A stretch of DNA of 64,000 bases from Streptomyces sp. NRRL S-31 (GTDB lineage: Bacteria; Actinomycetota; Actinomycetes; Streptomycetales; Streptomycetaceae): positions 23,911 to 87,910 of the forward strand of contig NZ_JOCB01000020.1 in assembly GCF_000718775.1 (NCBI RefSeq), written 5' to 3'. Under the pieces are notes generated by a model. The model did no database searches, was not told the origin of the DNA, and saw only the letters and a program-made list of their open reading frames with translations. A program made the position numbers and the translations under genes. Positions 1 through 29,400 of the stretch are shown here, in pieces (position 1 is the first letter of the stretch; the number at the start of each line of letters is the position of its first letter).

Positions 1-1224
1 GGATCTCGTCGGCGCCCATCGTCATGGGGGGATGCTGCCCGGCCGCCCGCCCCGGCACGCGGCGCCCGGCCCCCATGCACGGCGTCGACCGGGTGCGCGA
101 GGCGGAACGGGAGGGTCCGGGTGCGATGGGCGCGGGTGGGTGCCACGGGGGTGTCCTACCGGGCTCGTCCGCGTGCCGTGGCTGCCGGGAAAGGCGCACT
201 GCTGTGCGAGGAAGCATGGGTGGTGTACCGGTTTGTCAAATGCGCCCCCGTCACGCCGGGATGGCCGAATCTCGGCCATTGGCGCGGAGTCGGCACCCTC
301 CGGAACCGGTCAGCCGCCGCCGGGTGGTGACCGTGTGCCGGGCGGTCGGGGCGTGTCGGCCGTGGAGCCCAGTCGGCCACGGCGTGTTGCGCCACCGCCC
401 CGGCGGCGAGCCCCCGAATTGTCCGCTGGTCGGATCATCAGCCCAGATCAGGGCGGTTCCGGCCGGTCCCGGGGGCGGTACGGCGGCGCACCGCCCCGGC
501 GCGGCCGGGGAACGCTCGGCGCACCGGTTGACGCACCGACGGCAACTTTTTCGTTCGGGCCCGGTTTGCGGATGAGGCGCCGGGGCACACGCGGTCCGAC
601 GTACCCGCCCGCAGCCGCCCGCGAGCGAGGGGTCGGCCGGAATGGCCGGACGGTGACGCAAAAGCACCGGCAGAGTACTCTCCGTTCAACTTCAGGGGGT
701 TGCTTGCACGTGACTCGCCGTGAAGACTGTGGCCGAGTTCCGTCGAAACGAAGGTCTTTCGAGATACGCGTCATGCCAATCGTGGGGCGGCATGCCCTGC
801 GACTGCGTATTCTCACACCGCGTTTCGGACGGCCGGGGCTGGGGGCCCCGCTGCCCGTTCAGGAACAGGGAGGGTCCCGCGTGCTCGCCGCGCGGGAGGT
901 ATCACCGAGGGGATGGGTTATGTCGGGTTGGCCTGCCACACGAGTGGGCTCGCTGCGGGGCCACGGCCGGCCGCGCAGCCGCCACGTCCTGCACCGCATG
1001 TGTTGAGGGCGTAGGTCCACCCCGGCACCAGACCGACACCGGCTGACCGTCCCGCCGCGCACGAGCCGAGCCGTGCGGGCACGCCGCCGCTTCCGTCCGA
1101 CGTCCAGGCGACGGGCACAGCCGTGCCCCGAACCGCCCGCGGCCGGGCCGGACCCGGTCCCACGACATCCCCCGTACGCGACTCCTGCGTGCCCGCACGC
1201 GCCAGCCGCTAGCAAGGAGACAAG
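1..1224. other. Long non-coding leader upstream of the NRPS cluster
   Basis: I see no convincing gene in this 1.2 kb. The long open frames here are mutually overlapping, rich in Arg, Pro and Gly, and match no family I recognise, as expected of GC-rich non-coding DNA. Positions about 540-830 are visibly less GC-rich than the surroundings (for example around 545, 660-690 and 740-830), which fits a promoter or regulatory region for the rightward cluster operon. Two inverted repeats are present: a 19-bp perfect one at 261-279, and 7-bp arms at 359-365 and 377-383 with an 11-base loop. I could not pick out a trustworthy -35/-10 pair. The first 25 bases could be the start of a leftward gene, but only eight codons would lie in the window. 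Confidence 0.6.
261..279. repeat. Perfect 8+3+8 palindrome, possible operator
   Basis: The arms ATGGCCGA (261-268) and TCGGCCAT (272-279) are exact reverse complements around a 3-base centre. The site lies in the non-coding leader, where a transcription factor site for the cluster or for a divergent gene to the left would be expected. Function is inference only. Confidence 0.4.
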
Positions 1225-2433
1225 GTGACAGGCAAGCAATCGACGGGGGAACGCCTCCTCCTGGACGAGTTACCCGACCGCTGGCGCGGCTTACGCGAGG
1301 CCGGGCCGGTGCGGTACGACGAGACGCAGCGCGTCTGGCGGGTGCTGGACCACGAGACCGTCGCCGCCGTGCTCGCCGACCCGGCGACGTACTCCTCGGA
1401 ACTCTCCGCCCTCGCCCCCACCCAGTCCGACTTCGAGACCTTCACCCAGGGCAACTTCGTCGGCATGGACCCGCCGGAGCACCGGGGGCTCCGTACCCTG
1501 GTGAGCCAGGCGTTCACCCCGCGGGTCGTGCACGGGCTCGGCCCCCGCATCGAGGCCGTGTGCGCCCGGCTGCTGGACGCCGTGGCCGACCGCGACCGGT
1601 TCGACCTGATCGACGCGCTGGCCTATCCGCTGCCGATCATCGTGATCGCGGAACTGCTCGGCATCCCGGCCGAGGAGCACCGGCTCTTCCAGGAGTGGGC
1701 GAGCGTCCTGTTCGGCGGCGACCAGCTCGGCGAGGCGCCCGACATGGCCGACCTGGAGCGGGCGCTGGAGGCCATCGCCCCCACCGTGCGCGAGATGAAC
1801 GGCTACATGCTGGAGCACATCCGCGCCCGCCGTGCCGCCCCCGGGGACGATCTGACCAGCAGACTCATCGCCGCCGAGGTGGACGGGGTCCGCCTCGCCG
1901 ACCAGGAGATGGTCGGCTTCGTGGCCCTGCTGCTGGTGGCGGGGCACATCACCACGACCGCGCTGCTGGGCAACGCGGTCGTCACCTTCGACCGGCACCC
2001 CGGCACCGACGCCGCGCTGCGCGCCGACCCGGCGCGCATCCCGGCCGCCGTCGAAGAGGTGCTGCGCTGGCTGCCGCCCTTCCCCGAACTGGGCCGGCGG
2101 GTCACCCGGCCGGTGGTCCTCGGCGGCCATGAAATCCCGGCCGACACACTGTTGATGGCCCATCTGGGCGCTGCCAACCGGGACCCCGCCCGGTTCGCCG
2201 CACCCGACGTCTTCGACCCGACGCGGAACCCCAATCCGCATCTGACCTTCGGGCACGGCATCCACTTCTGTTTCGGCGCGCCGCTGGCCCGGCTCGAGGC
2301 GCGGATCGCGCTGCGGATGTTGCATGAACGATTCCGCATCCTGGCGATCCCCTCCTACGAGGACATCGTCCACCAGAACCCCGCCGTCATCGTCGGCGTC
2401 CGCCACCTGCCCGTCGAGGTCGTCAGACCCTAG
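1225..2433 (+). CDS. Cytochrome P450, probable peptide-tailoring oxygenase
   Basis: Haem-thiolate monooxygenase of 402 residues, the usual length for a soluble bacterial P450. The GTG start at 1225 is set by AAGGAG at 1213-1218. Visible motifs are an I-helix AGHITT (residues 239-244), the K-helix ExxR pair (E278-R281), and the haem loop [10 protein letters not shown] with the axial Cys at 349. The usual acidic residue before the I-helix Thr is Ile242, which is atypical. It is the first gene of the cluster, 96 bp before the PBP-type hydrolase. The likely role is oxidation of a residue on a carrier domain or of the finished peptide, but the substrate cannot be read from sequence. Two in-frame TTA codons (1270-1272 and 1291-1293, codons 16 and 23) suggest dependence on bldA leucyl-tRNA. 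Confidence 0.93.
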   Translation: MTGKQSTGERLLLDELPDRWRGLREAGPVRYDETQRVWRVLDHETVAAVLADPATYSSELSALAPTQSDFETFTQGNFVGMDPPEHRGLRTLVSQAFTPRVVHGLGPRIEAVCARLLDAVADRDRFDLIDALAYPLPIIVIAELLGIPAEEHRLFQEWASVLFGGDQLGEAPDMADLERALEAIAPTVREMNGYMLEHIRARRAAPGDDLTSRLIAAEVDGVRLADQEMVGFVALLLVAGHITTTALLGNAVVTFDRHPGTDAALRADPARIPAAVEEVLRWLPPFPELGRRVTRPVVLGGHEIPADTLLMAHLGAANRDPARFAAPDVFDPTRNPNPHLTFGHGIHFCFGAPLARLEARIALRMLHERFRILAIPSYEDIVHQNPAVIVGVRHLPVEVVRP

Positions 2434-2529
2434 CCCCGGCGCGCAGCGCCCCCGGCCGGCCCACACCGCTCTCCGGGCCCGGACCGGCACACCCGCACAT
2501 GAGACCCACCCAACGGGAGTCCCCTTCTC

Positions 2530-3879
2530 ATGCCGTACACCATCCCCGCCGCTCCGGCCGCCTCCCGGACGCCGTCCCTCTTACACCGGGACCTACAGGA
2601 ACGCCTCGGCGCCCTCGCCCGGACCCACCGGGTGCCCGGCGCCCAACTCGCCGTCGACACCGGCACCGACGTCATCGCCGTGCACACGGGTACGGCCGAC
2701 GTCACGACCGGCAGCCCCGTCACCGCGGACACCGCGGTCCCGCTGGGCTCGCTGACCAAGCCCTACACCGCCGCGCTCGTCATGCTCCTGGCCGACGACG
2801 GCGACCTCGAACTGGACGAACCGGCCTCCGAACACCTCCCCGAGCTGGCCGGCACGCCCGAGGTGACGATACGTCAGCTGCTCAGTCACACCGGCGGACT
2901 GCCCACCGGACCCGACTCGGACACCGCCGCCGCGACCACCGCCGCGCGCTACCTCACGGCCGTCTGCACCGCCCGCGACCTGCTCTTCACGCCGGGGACC
3001 GACTTCTCCTACTCCAACGCCGGTTACGTGGCCGCCGGACGGCTGGTGGAGACCGCCACCGGCATGCCGTGGCCCGAGGCCGTGCGGGCGCTGCTCCTGG
3101 AACCCCTCGGCATCCGGCCCGCGTTCGTCGGCGACGCCGCGCCGGTCCGTCCGGTGGCCGCGGGACACGCCGTCAACACCGCCACCGGACAGGCCGTCGC
3201 CGCCCGGCAGAACCTGGCGCCGCTGGAGGCGCCGGCCGGCGCGCTGCTCGCCGGCGCACTGGACCTCGCCGCGTTCGGCGCCGCGCTGACCGGCCGCTCC
3301 GACCTGCTGCCGCCCGCCGTCACCAAGGAGATGCGCAGGCCCGAGCCCGCCGCCCGCCCGGGCACCCTCGCCGACGGCTGGGGCCTCGGCGTCGCCCTCT
3401 ACCAGCGCGACGGCCGGGTGTGGTGCGGCCACGACGGCAACGCCCAGGGCACCTCCTGCCATCTGCGCGCCGACCCGGAGAGCGGTGTCGTGGTCGCCTT
3501 CACGGGCAACGCCGGAGGCGCCACCGCGCTCTGGCGCGACCTCGCCGAGGAGCTGGACCGGCTCACCGGCATCCGGGTGCCCGCCGCCGACGTCCCGGAC
3601 CGCGGCCGTCCCGTCGAGTTGCCCGACTGCGCGGGCACCTACCGCAACGGCACCACGGCCTACCGCATCGCGCCCGGACCGGACGGCACGCCGGCACTGT
3701 CCGTGGACGGCGACCTGGCCCTGCCGCTGGTCTGCTACGCCGACCTCTCCTGCGATCTGCGCGATCCGGCCACCGGACGCCTCGAACCCGGCGGCCGGTT
3801 CCACCGCGATCCGGCCACCGGCAGGATCGACCGGGTGCAGATATCCGGGCGCACGGCACGCCGCACCGACGACGGCTGA
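2530..3879 (+). CDS. PBP-type thioesterase / peptide macrocyclase (SurE-like serine hydrolase)
   Basis: Serine hydrolase of the beta-lactamase / DD-peptidase fold, 449 residues. Catalytic motifs are S74-L-T-K77 (SxxK), Y161-S-N163 (YxN) and H301-D-G303 in place of KTG. Residues about 1-330 form the penicillin-binding fold. Residues about 340-445 look like the small lipocalin-like C-terminal domain typical of NRPS-associated family members. There is no clear signal peptide, which favours a cytoplasmic role over cell-wall or resistance work. Known relatives (SurE and similar enzymes of surugamide- and mannopeptimycin-type clusters) take a peptide ending in a D residue from a thioesterase-less NRPS and cyclise it head to tail. 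The NRPS here ends in an E domain and lacks a TE, so the match is strong. The ATG at 2530 has GGGAG about ten bases upstream. Codon 18 is TTA (2581-2583). A plain beta-lactamase is the less likely alternative. Confidence 0.87.
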   Translation: MPYTIPAAPAASRTPSLLHRDLQERLGALARTHRVPGAQLAVDTGTDVIAVHTGTADVTTGSPVTADTAVPLGSLTKPYTAALVMLLADDGDLELDEPASEHLPELAGTPEVTIRQLLSHTGGLPTGPDSDTAAATTAARYLTAVCTARDLLFTPGTDFSYSNAGYVAAGRLVETATGMPWPEAVRALLLEPLGIRPAFVGDAAPVRPVAAGHAVNTATGQAVAARQNLAPLEAPAGALLAGALDLAAFGAALTGRSDLLPPAVTKEMRRPEPAARPGTLADGWGLGVALYQRDGRVWCGHDGNAQGTSCHLRADPESGVVVAFTGNAGGATALWRDLAEELDRLTGIRVPAADVPDRGRPVELPDCAGTYRNGTTAYRIAPGPDGTPALSVDGDLALPLVCYADLSCDLRDPATGRLEPGGRFHRDPATGRIDRVQISGRTARRTDDG

Positions 3880-4268
3880 GCCACCGGGTCGGGATTCCGC
3901 CCCCGGCGACCGTCGCTCCCGGGCTCCGGCCCGGTGCCGACGGCCGGTCCCGACCCGCCCACGGCAGCGGTGTCCCGCAGCGGCCCCCGTCGGACCCGAC
4001 GGCGGACCGCTCACCGGGCGGTCTCCGTGCCGTGGGAACGCGGGCCCGGGAGCCTCCCGACGACCGGCACCCGCCCCTCGGGCCGCCCGCCCGCGCCCCA
4101 GCCGACCCAGCCGCACCGGGACACCCCCGGCCCACCGCACCGCCGCACCGTCGCGCACCCCCGGCGTGTCACGCCCGATCCAGCGCACCGCCCCCCCCGG
4201 GGGGGGCGGGGCCGGAGCCGGCCGCGTGGCCCGCGCCGCATCGTCCCGCTCTCCAAAGGACTTCACCC
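3880..4268. other. Non-coding gap with GC hairpin before the first NRPS
   Basis: This 389-bp gap holds no recognisable gene. Its main structure is a loop-less inverted repeat at 4188-4209. The gap ends in AAAGGA (4255-4260), the ribosome binding site of the NRPS start at 4269. It is long for an operon spacer, so a separate promoter or an attenuator for the NRPS genes is possible. Confidence 0.5.
4188..4209. repeat. Perfect 22-bp C/G palindrome
   Basis: CCG followed by eight C, eight G and CGG forms an exact inverted repeat with 11-bp arms and no spacer, 60 bases before the NRPS start codon. It could form a very stable hairpin in DNA or RNA, or simply reflect slippage in homopolymer runs. No T-run follows it, so it is not a classical rho-independent terminator. 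Confidence 0.55.
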
Positions 4269-23027
<18,759 letters not shown>

Positions 23028-23040
23028 GGATCCGACGACC

Positions 23041-23400
23041 ATGACGTCTTCGACCCCTTCGCACCCCTCCGGTTCGGAGCAGCCTTCCGGCTCCGGGCGG
23101 CCCTCCGGTTCCGCGCAGGCTTCCGGTTCCGCCGAGCAGTCCACCGGCTCGGGCCAGCCTTCAGGCTCGGGCCAGCCTTCCGGCCCCGCGCAGCCCACCG
23201 GTTCCGCCGCGCAGCCCACCGGTTCCGCGCAGCCCGCCACCCCCGCGCAGTCCTCCCGGCCGGCTCGGCCCTCGCGGCGTGATCGTGCCGAGGCGCTGCC
23301 CGAGGAGTTGCGGGAGGCGTTGCGGCGGCGGCTCGCCGGGCGGGCCGGTGGCGCCGCCCCGGCCGCCCGGCAGGGCATCCCGCGCGCCGACCGGGACCGC
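23041..23400 (+). other. Low-complexity N-terminal linker of second NRPS
   Basis: About 120 residues precede C6. The first 80 are Ser/Gly/Pro/Gln/Thr repeats of the PSGSGQ type (about 23056-23258), imperfectly repeated at DNA level. A basic helix-forming stretch of Arg, Glu, Leu and Ala follows (about 23265-23350). This basic segment opposite the acidic tail of the first NRPS could be the acceptor docking helix. The repeats may vary in number between strains. Confidence 0.6.
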
Positions 23401-26400
23401 CCGCTCCCGCTGTCCTTCGCGCAGCAGCGCCTGTGGTTCCTGGACCGGCTGCGGCCCGGCGACGCCCGCTACAACAGCGCGGTGGCCGTCCGTCTCACCG
23501 GCACGCCGGACCACCGGGCACTGAGCGCGGCCCTGGCCGCCGTGGTGGCCCGGCACGAGGCCCTGCGCACCACCTTCGAGGAGACCGACGGCCGCCCCGC
23601 GCAGCGCGTGCACCCGGCGGGCGAGGTGCCGCTGCCGGTGCGGGACGCCGGCGACCTGGACGCGGAGCTGCTGGCCGAGTACTCCCGCCCCTTCGACCTC
23701 AGGCAGGGGCCCCTGCTGCGCGCCGTGCTGCTGCGCGAGTCGGCGGCCTCGCACGTCCTGCTGCTGACGGCCCACCACATCGTCACCGACGGCTGGTCCA
23801 TGGGCGTGGTCCTCGACGAGCTGTGCACCGCCTACGACGCCCTCGCGCGGGGCGCCGCGCCGGAACTGCCGCCGGTGGCCACGCAGTACCCGGACTTCGC
23901 GGTGTGGCAGCGCGCCCAGCTCTCGGGCCCCCGCCTGGAGAGCCGGCTCGCCCACTGGAGGGAGCGGCTGGCCGGCGCGTCGGCACCCGAGCTGCCCCTG
24001 GACCGGCCGCGGCGCGGCGAGGAGGCGGGGGCGGGCGCCGTCCACACCTTCGCCGTCCCGGCCCGCCTCGCCACGCGCCTGCGCGACCTCGCCGCCGAGC
24101 GGCACGGCACCCTGCACACCGCCCTGGTCGCCGCCGTCCAGGCGCTGCTGGCCCGCTGGTCCGGCCAGGACGACATCACCGTCGGCTCCCTCACCCCCGG
24201 CCGCGCCCGCACCGACCTCGAACGGACCGTCGGGTTCTTCGTGAACACCGTCGTGCTGCGCACCCCGGTGGACGCCGCCGGGTCCTTCCGCGATCTGCTG
24301 GGGCGGGCGGCCGAGACGGTGGGCGACGCCTTCGCCCACGGCGACACGCCGTTCGAGCGGATCGTGGAGGCGGTGGGCGCCCCCCGCGAGGCCGGCCGCA
24401 ACCCGCTGTTCGACGTGATGGTCCTGCTGCACCCCGACCCGCCCGCCGCGACCGCCCCGCACGGGCTCGCCACCACCGCGGTCACCGTGCCCCGGCAGGC
24501 CGCCACCTTCGACCTGAGCATCGAGTTCGTACCGGACGGGGACGGGCTGACCGGTCTGCTGGAGTACCGCACCGACCTGTTCGACGCGGCCACGGCCGAG
24601 CGGATGGCCGGACAGCTGCTGCGCCTGCTGGAGGGCGCCTGCGCCACCCCCGACCGCCCGCTGGGCGCCCTGCCCCTGCTGACCGGGGAGGAGACCCGGC
24701 GGGTCCTGCGCGACTGGAACCCCGCCCCGCTCCCCGTGGCCGGCACCACCCACCCCGAGCTGTTCGAGCGCCGCGCGGCCCGCACCCCCGACGCCCCCGC
24801 CCTCGTCGCCGACGGCGAACGGCTGGACCACGCCGCCCTCAACGCCCGCGCCAACCGGCTCGCCCACCACCTCATCGCCCTCGGCGCCGGCGCCGAGGAC
24901 CTGGTCGCGCTGCGGCTGCCGCGCACCGCCGACATGATCGTCGCGATCCTCGCCGTGTGGAAGTCCGGCGCCGGCTACCTCCCGCTGGACCCGGCGCTGC
25001 CCGAGGAGCGGGTCCGGTTCCTGCTGGACGACGCCCGCCCGGCCCTGGTGCTGGACGAGGCGGCCCTCGGCGCCGTGCCCGCGACCGCCCCGGACACCGA
25101 TCCGACCGACGCCGACCGGCGCGCCCCGCTGGACCCGGACCACACCGCGTACGTCATCTACACCTCCGGTTCCACCGGCCGCCCCAAGGGCGTCGTGGTG
25201 TCCCACCGCTCCGCCCTCCACCTGCTCGCCGCCCACCGGGCCGGCTTCGTCGCCGAGGCGGGCGGCGGCCCGCTGCGGGTCGCGCTCACCGCCTCGTTCT
25301 CCTTCGACACCTCCCTCGAAGGGGTGCTGCTGCTGGCCGACGGCCACCCGCTGCACCTGGTCGACGAGACCACCCGGATGGACCCGGCCGCCCTCGTCGA
25401 GTACGTCGTCGAGCACCGGATCGACTTCCTCGACGTCACCCCCTCCTACCTGCGGCAGCTGCTGCCCGCCGGACTGCTCACCGACCCCCGGCACCACCCC
25501 CGGGTGCTCATGCTCGGCGGCGAGGCGATCGACCCCGCGCTCTGGCGGGAACTGGCCGCCCACCCCGACGTGGCCGCCCACAACTTCTACGGCCCCACCG
25601 AATGCACGGTCGACGCGCTGTCCTGCCGCGTCGACGGCGGCGACCGCCCGCTGGTCGGCCGCCCCCTGCCGGGCGTGCGCGCCTACGTGCTGGACGCCCG
25701 GCTCCAGCCGGTGCCGCCCGGCGTCGGCGGCGAGCTGTACCTGGCGGGCGCGCAGCTCGCCCGGGGCTACGCCGGCCGGCCGGGCCTGACCGCGGCCCGC
25801 TTCCTGCCCGACCCGTTCGCGGCGCCGGGGGAGCGGATGTACCGCACCGGCGACCTGGCCCGCTGGACCGCCGACGGCCGCCTCGACTACCTGGGCCGCG
25901 CCGACGACCAGATCAAGGTGCGCGGCCACCGCGTCGAGCCCGGCGAGATCGAGGCCGCCCTGCTCGCGCTGCCCGACGTCACCGCCGCCGCGGTCGTCGC
26001 CGTCCCCGACCGGCACGGCCACACCCGGCTCGCCGCGTACGTCGTCCCCGTGCCCGGCGCACCCCGGCCGGCCCCCGCCGACCTGCGCGCGGCCCTGCTC
26101 CGCGTGCTGCCCGACGCCCTCGTCCCCTCCTCGTACACCACGCTGGACGCGCTGCCGCTGACCTCCAACGGCAAGCTGGACCGCCGCGCCCTGCCGGAGC
26201 CCGGGAACACCGCGGACGAACGGGAGTTCACCGCCCCGCGCACCCCCGACGAGGAGACCCTGGCCGGCATCTGGGCCGAGGTGCTCGGGGTGGCCCGGGT
26301 GGGTGTCACGGACAACTTCTTCGAGCTGGGCGGCGACTCGATCCTGAGCATCCAGGCCGTCTCCCGGGCCCGCGCCGCGGGCCTGCGCATCGGCTCCCAG

Positions 26401-29400
26401 GACGTCTTCCGGCACCAGACGATCGCCGACCTGGCCGCCGCCGCGTCCCGCCGCACCGCCGCCGTACCCGCCCCCCGGCGCCCGCACCGGGACGGGCCCG
26501 CCCCGCTCGGTGCCGTCCAGGAGTGGTTCCTCGCCACCCACGGGCCGCTGCGGCACTTCAGCATGTCGATGCTGCTCGACCTGCCGTACGACCTCGACGA
26601 GCGGGCCCTGGAACGGGCGCTGGACGCCGTGGTGGCCCGCCACCCGGCCCTGCGCACCCGCTTCACCCGCACCGACGGCACCTGGCGGCAGCACCCCGGC
26701 ACCGGCCCGGCCGGCGGGCTGCTGACCCGGTACGGCGCCGACACCCCGCCCGCCGAGGCCGCCAGCGCCGCCCGCGCGGCCCTGGACCCGGGCACCGGCG
26801 CCCTGCTGCGCGCGGCCCTGCTGACCGGCGGGGAACGCCCGCGCCTGTTCCTCACCGCCCACCACCTCGCCGTCGACAGCGTCTCCTGGCGCATCCTGCT
26901 CGCCGGCCTGGAGACGGCCTACCGGCAGGCGGCGGCCGGCGAGGAGCCCCGGCCGGAGCCCGAACACACCCCGTTCGCCGACTGGGCCCGTGCCCTGGCC
27001 GAACGGGTCCGGGCCGGCGACCTCGACGACGACGAGCCCTACTGGACGCGGGAGGCCGCCCTGCCGCGCACCCCGCTCCCCGTCGACCTCCCCGGCACCC
27101 CGCTCGCCGGGACCGTGCGCACCGTGCGCACCCGGGTGGACCGGGACACCACCGGGGCGCTGCTGCGCCGGGTGCCGGCCGCGTACCGCACCCAGGTCAA
27201 CGACGTGCTGCTGAGCGCGCTCGGCCGGGTGCTGGCCGACTGGACGGGCGCCGACCGGGTGACCGTCGCGCTGGAGGGCCACGGCCGGGAGGAGGACCTG
27301 GCCGAGGGCGCCGACCTGTCCCGCACGGTCGGCTGGTTCACCACCCAGTACCCGGTCACCCTGACCCCGGCGGGCCCGGAGGACTGGGGCGCCACCCTCA
27401 AGTCCGTCAAGGAACGGCTGCGGGCCGTGCCCCGGCGCGGCCTGGGCTACCAGGCTCTCGGGCACCTCGGCTCGCCCCGGCCCCAGGCCCGCGCCCTCGG
27501 CGGACCGCCGCTGCCCCAGGTGTGCTTCACCTACCACGGGCAGTGGGAGGCGCCCGGCGGCGGGGACTTCGCCCCGGTCGCCGACGTACCCGGCCGGGAC
27601 ACGGACCCCGCCGCCCCGCTGGACCACCTGCTCGACGTGTCCGCCCTGGTGGCCGACGGCGAGCTGGAGATCACCTGGCACTACAGCGACCAGGTGCACC
27701 GGGAGGACACCGTACGGGAGCTGGCCGCGGGCATGGTGCGGGCGCTGGCCGCCATCGCCGAGCACTGCGCCCGCCCCGGCGCGGGCGGCCGCACCCCCTC
27801 CGACTTCCCGCTGGCCCGGCTGGACCAGGCCGGGGTGGACCGCCTGGCCGGCGACGGCCGGGACGTCGAGGACCTGCTGCCGCTCACCCCGCTCCAGGAG
27901 GGCATGCTCTTCCACCGGCTGGTCGGCGGACCGGACGACGTGTACGTCGACCAGGCCGCGCTGCTGCTGGACGGGGTCACCGACCCCGACGCCCTCGCCC
28001 TCGCCTGGCAGCGGGTCACCGACCGCACCCCCGCCCTGCGCACCTCGGTGGTCTGGGAGGGCGTGCCGGTGCCGCTCCAGGTCGTGCACCGCCACGTCAC
28101 CGTGCCCGTCACCCACGCGGACTGGCGCGAACTCGACCCGGCGGAACGGGCCGAACGGCTGGACCGGCTGCGCGCCGACGACCTCGCACGCGGCCTCGAC
28201 CTCGGCACGGCACCCCTGATGCGGCTCACCCTGGTCCGGCTCCCCGACGCCCGGTTGCACCTGCTGTGGACCTCCCACCACCTGATCCTGGACGGCTGGA
28301 GCCTCGCCCAGGTGCTCACCGACGTGTTCGAGGAGTACGCGGCGCTCACCGCCGGCACCGCGCCCCGGCCCCCGGCACGCCGGCCGTTCGGCGATTACGT
28401 GCGCTGGCTGGCCGGCCAGGACTCCGACGCCGCGCACGCGCACTGGCGGGCCGTCCTCGACGGGTTCGCCACCCCCACCCCGCTGCCCGTCGACCGCGTC
28501 CGGCGCCCCGGGCACGAGACCCGGTCCGCGGGCGTGCACACGGCCGGGCTGTCCGACGAGGTCTCCGCGCGGCTGGCCCGCACCGCCCGGGCGGCCGGGC
28601 TCACCCTCGGCACCGTGGTGCAGGGCGCCTGGGCGCTGCTGCTGTCCCGCTACAGCGCCGAGCCGGACGTGCTGTTCGGGACCACCGTCTCCGGCCGTCC
28701 CGACGACCTGCCCGGCGCCGAGTCCATGGTGGGCATGTTCATCAACACCCTGCCCACCCGCGTCCGCGTCGACGGCGGCCGGACCGCCGCCGCCTGGCTC
28801 GCCCGGCTCCAGGAGGAGCAGGCGTGGGCACGCCGGTACGCGGCGGTGTCCCTCGCCGAACTGACCTCGCTGAGCGACGTGCCGGCCGGCAGCCCGCTGT
28901 TCGACAGCATGGTGGCCTTCGAGAACTACCCCTTCGACGAGGCGCGTTCGGCCGTGACGGGGCTGCGCCTGGCGGACGTCTCCTCCCGCGACGCCACCAA
29001 CTACCCGCTCGTGCTGCGGGCGTTCCAGGGCGAGCGGTTCGGCTTCGACCTCGCCTACGACCCGGAGCTGTTCGACGCCGCGACCGTGCGCGACCTCGCC
29101 GGCCGGCTGTGCCTGCTCCTCACCGAGCTGGCCGACGACCCGCACCGGCCCGTGCGCGACCTCGCCTGGACCACCGCCGAGGAGCGGCGGCGGATGCTGA
29201 CCGACTGGAACGGCACCGAGCGGGGCCGGCCCGCCGACACCCTGGACGCCCTGTTCGCCGCCCAGGCCGCCCGCACCCCCGGCGCCGAGGCCGTCACCTG
29301 CGGCGCCGAACGGCTCGACTACGCCACCCTGGACGCGCGGGCGGGCCGCCTCGCGCACCGGCTCGCCGAACTCGGCGCCGGACCCGAGACGTTCGTCGCC

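Noticed and set aside
1..25. Possible start of a leftward gene beginning MTMGADEI
   Set aside because: Only eight codons are in the window and no ribosome site is visible; it cannot be supported.
32..1006. 324-codon open frame in the leader
   Set aside because: No family resemblance, composition typical of chance GC-rich frames, and it competes with several equally long frames.
2530..3879. Beta-lactamase or cell-wall DD-carboxypeptidase
   Set aside because: No signal peptide, HDG instead of KTG, a lipocalin-like C-terminal domain, and position in a TE-less NRPS cluster all favour a cyclase.
2499..4268. N-terminal extension of the first NRPS frame through the PBP-type gene
   Set aside because: The extension is Arg/Pro-rich without domains, overlaps a clear hydrolase gene, and ATG 4269 has a good ribosome binding site.
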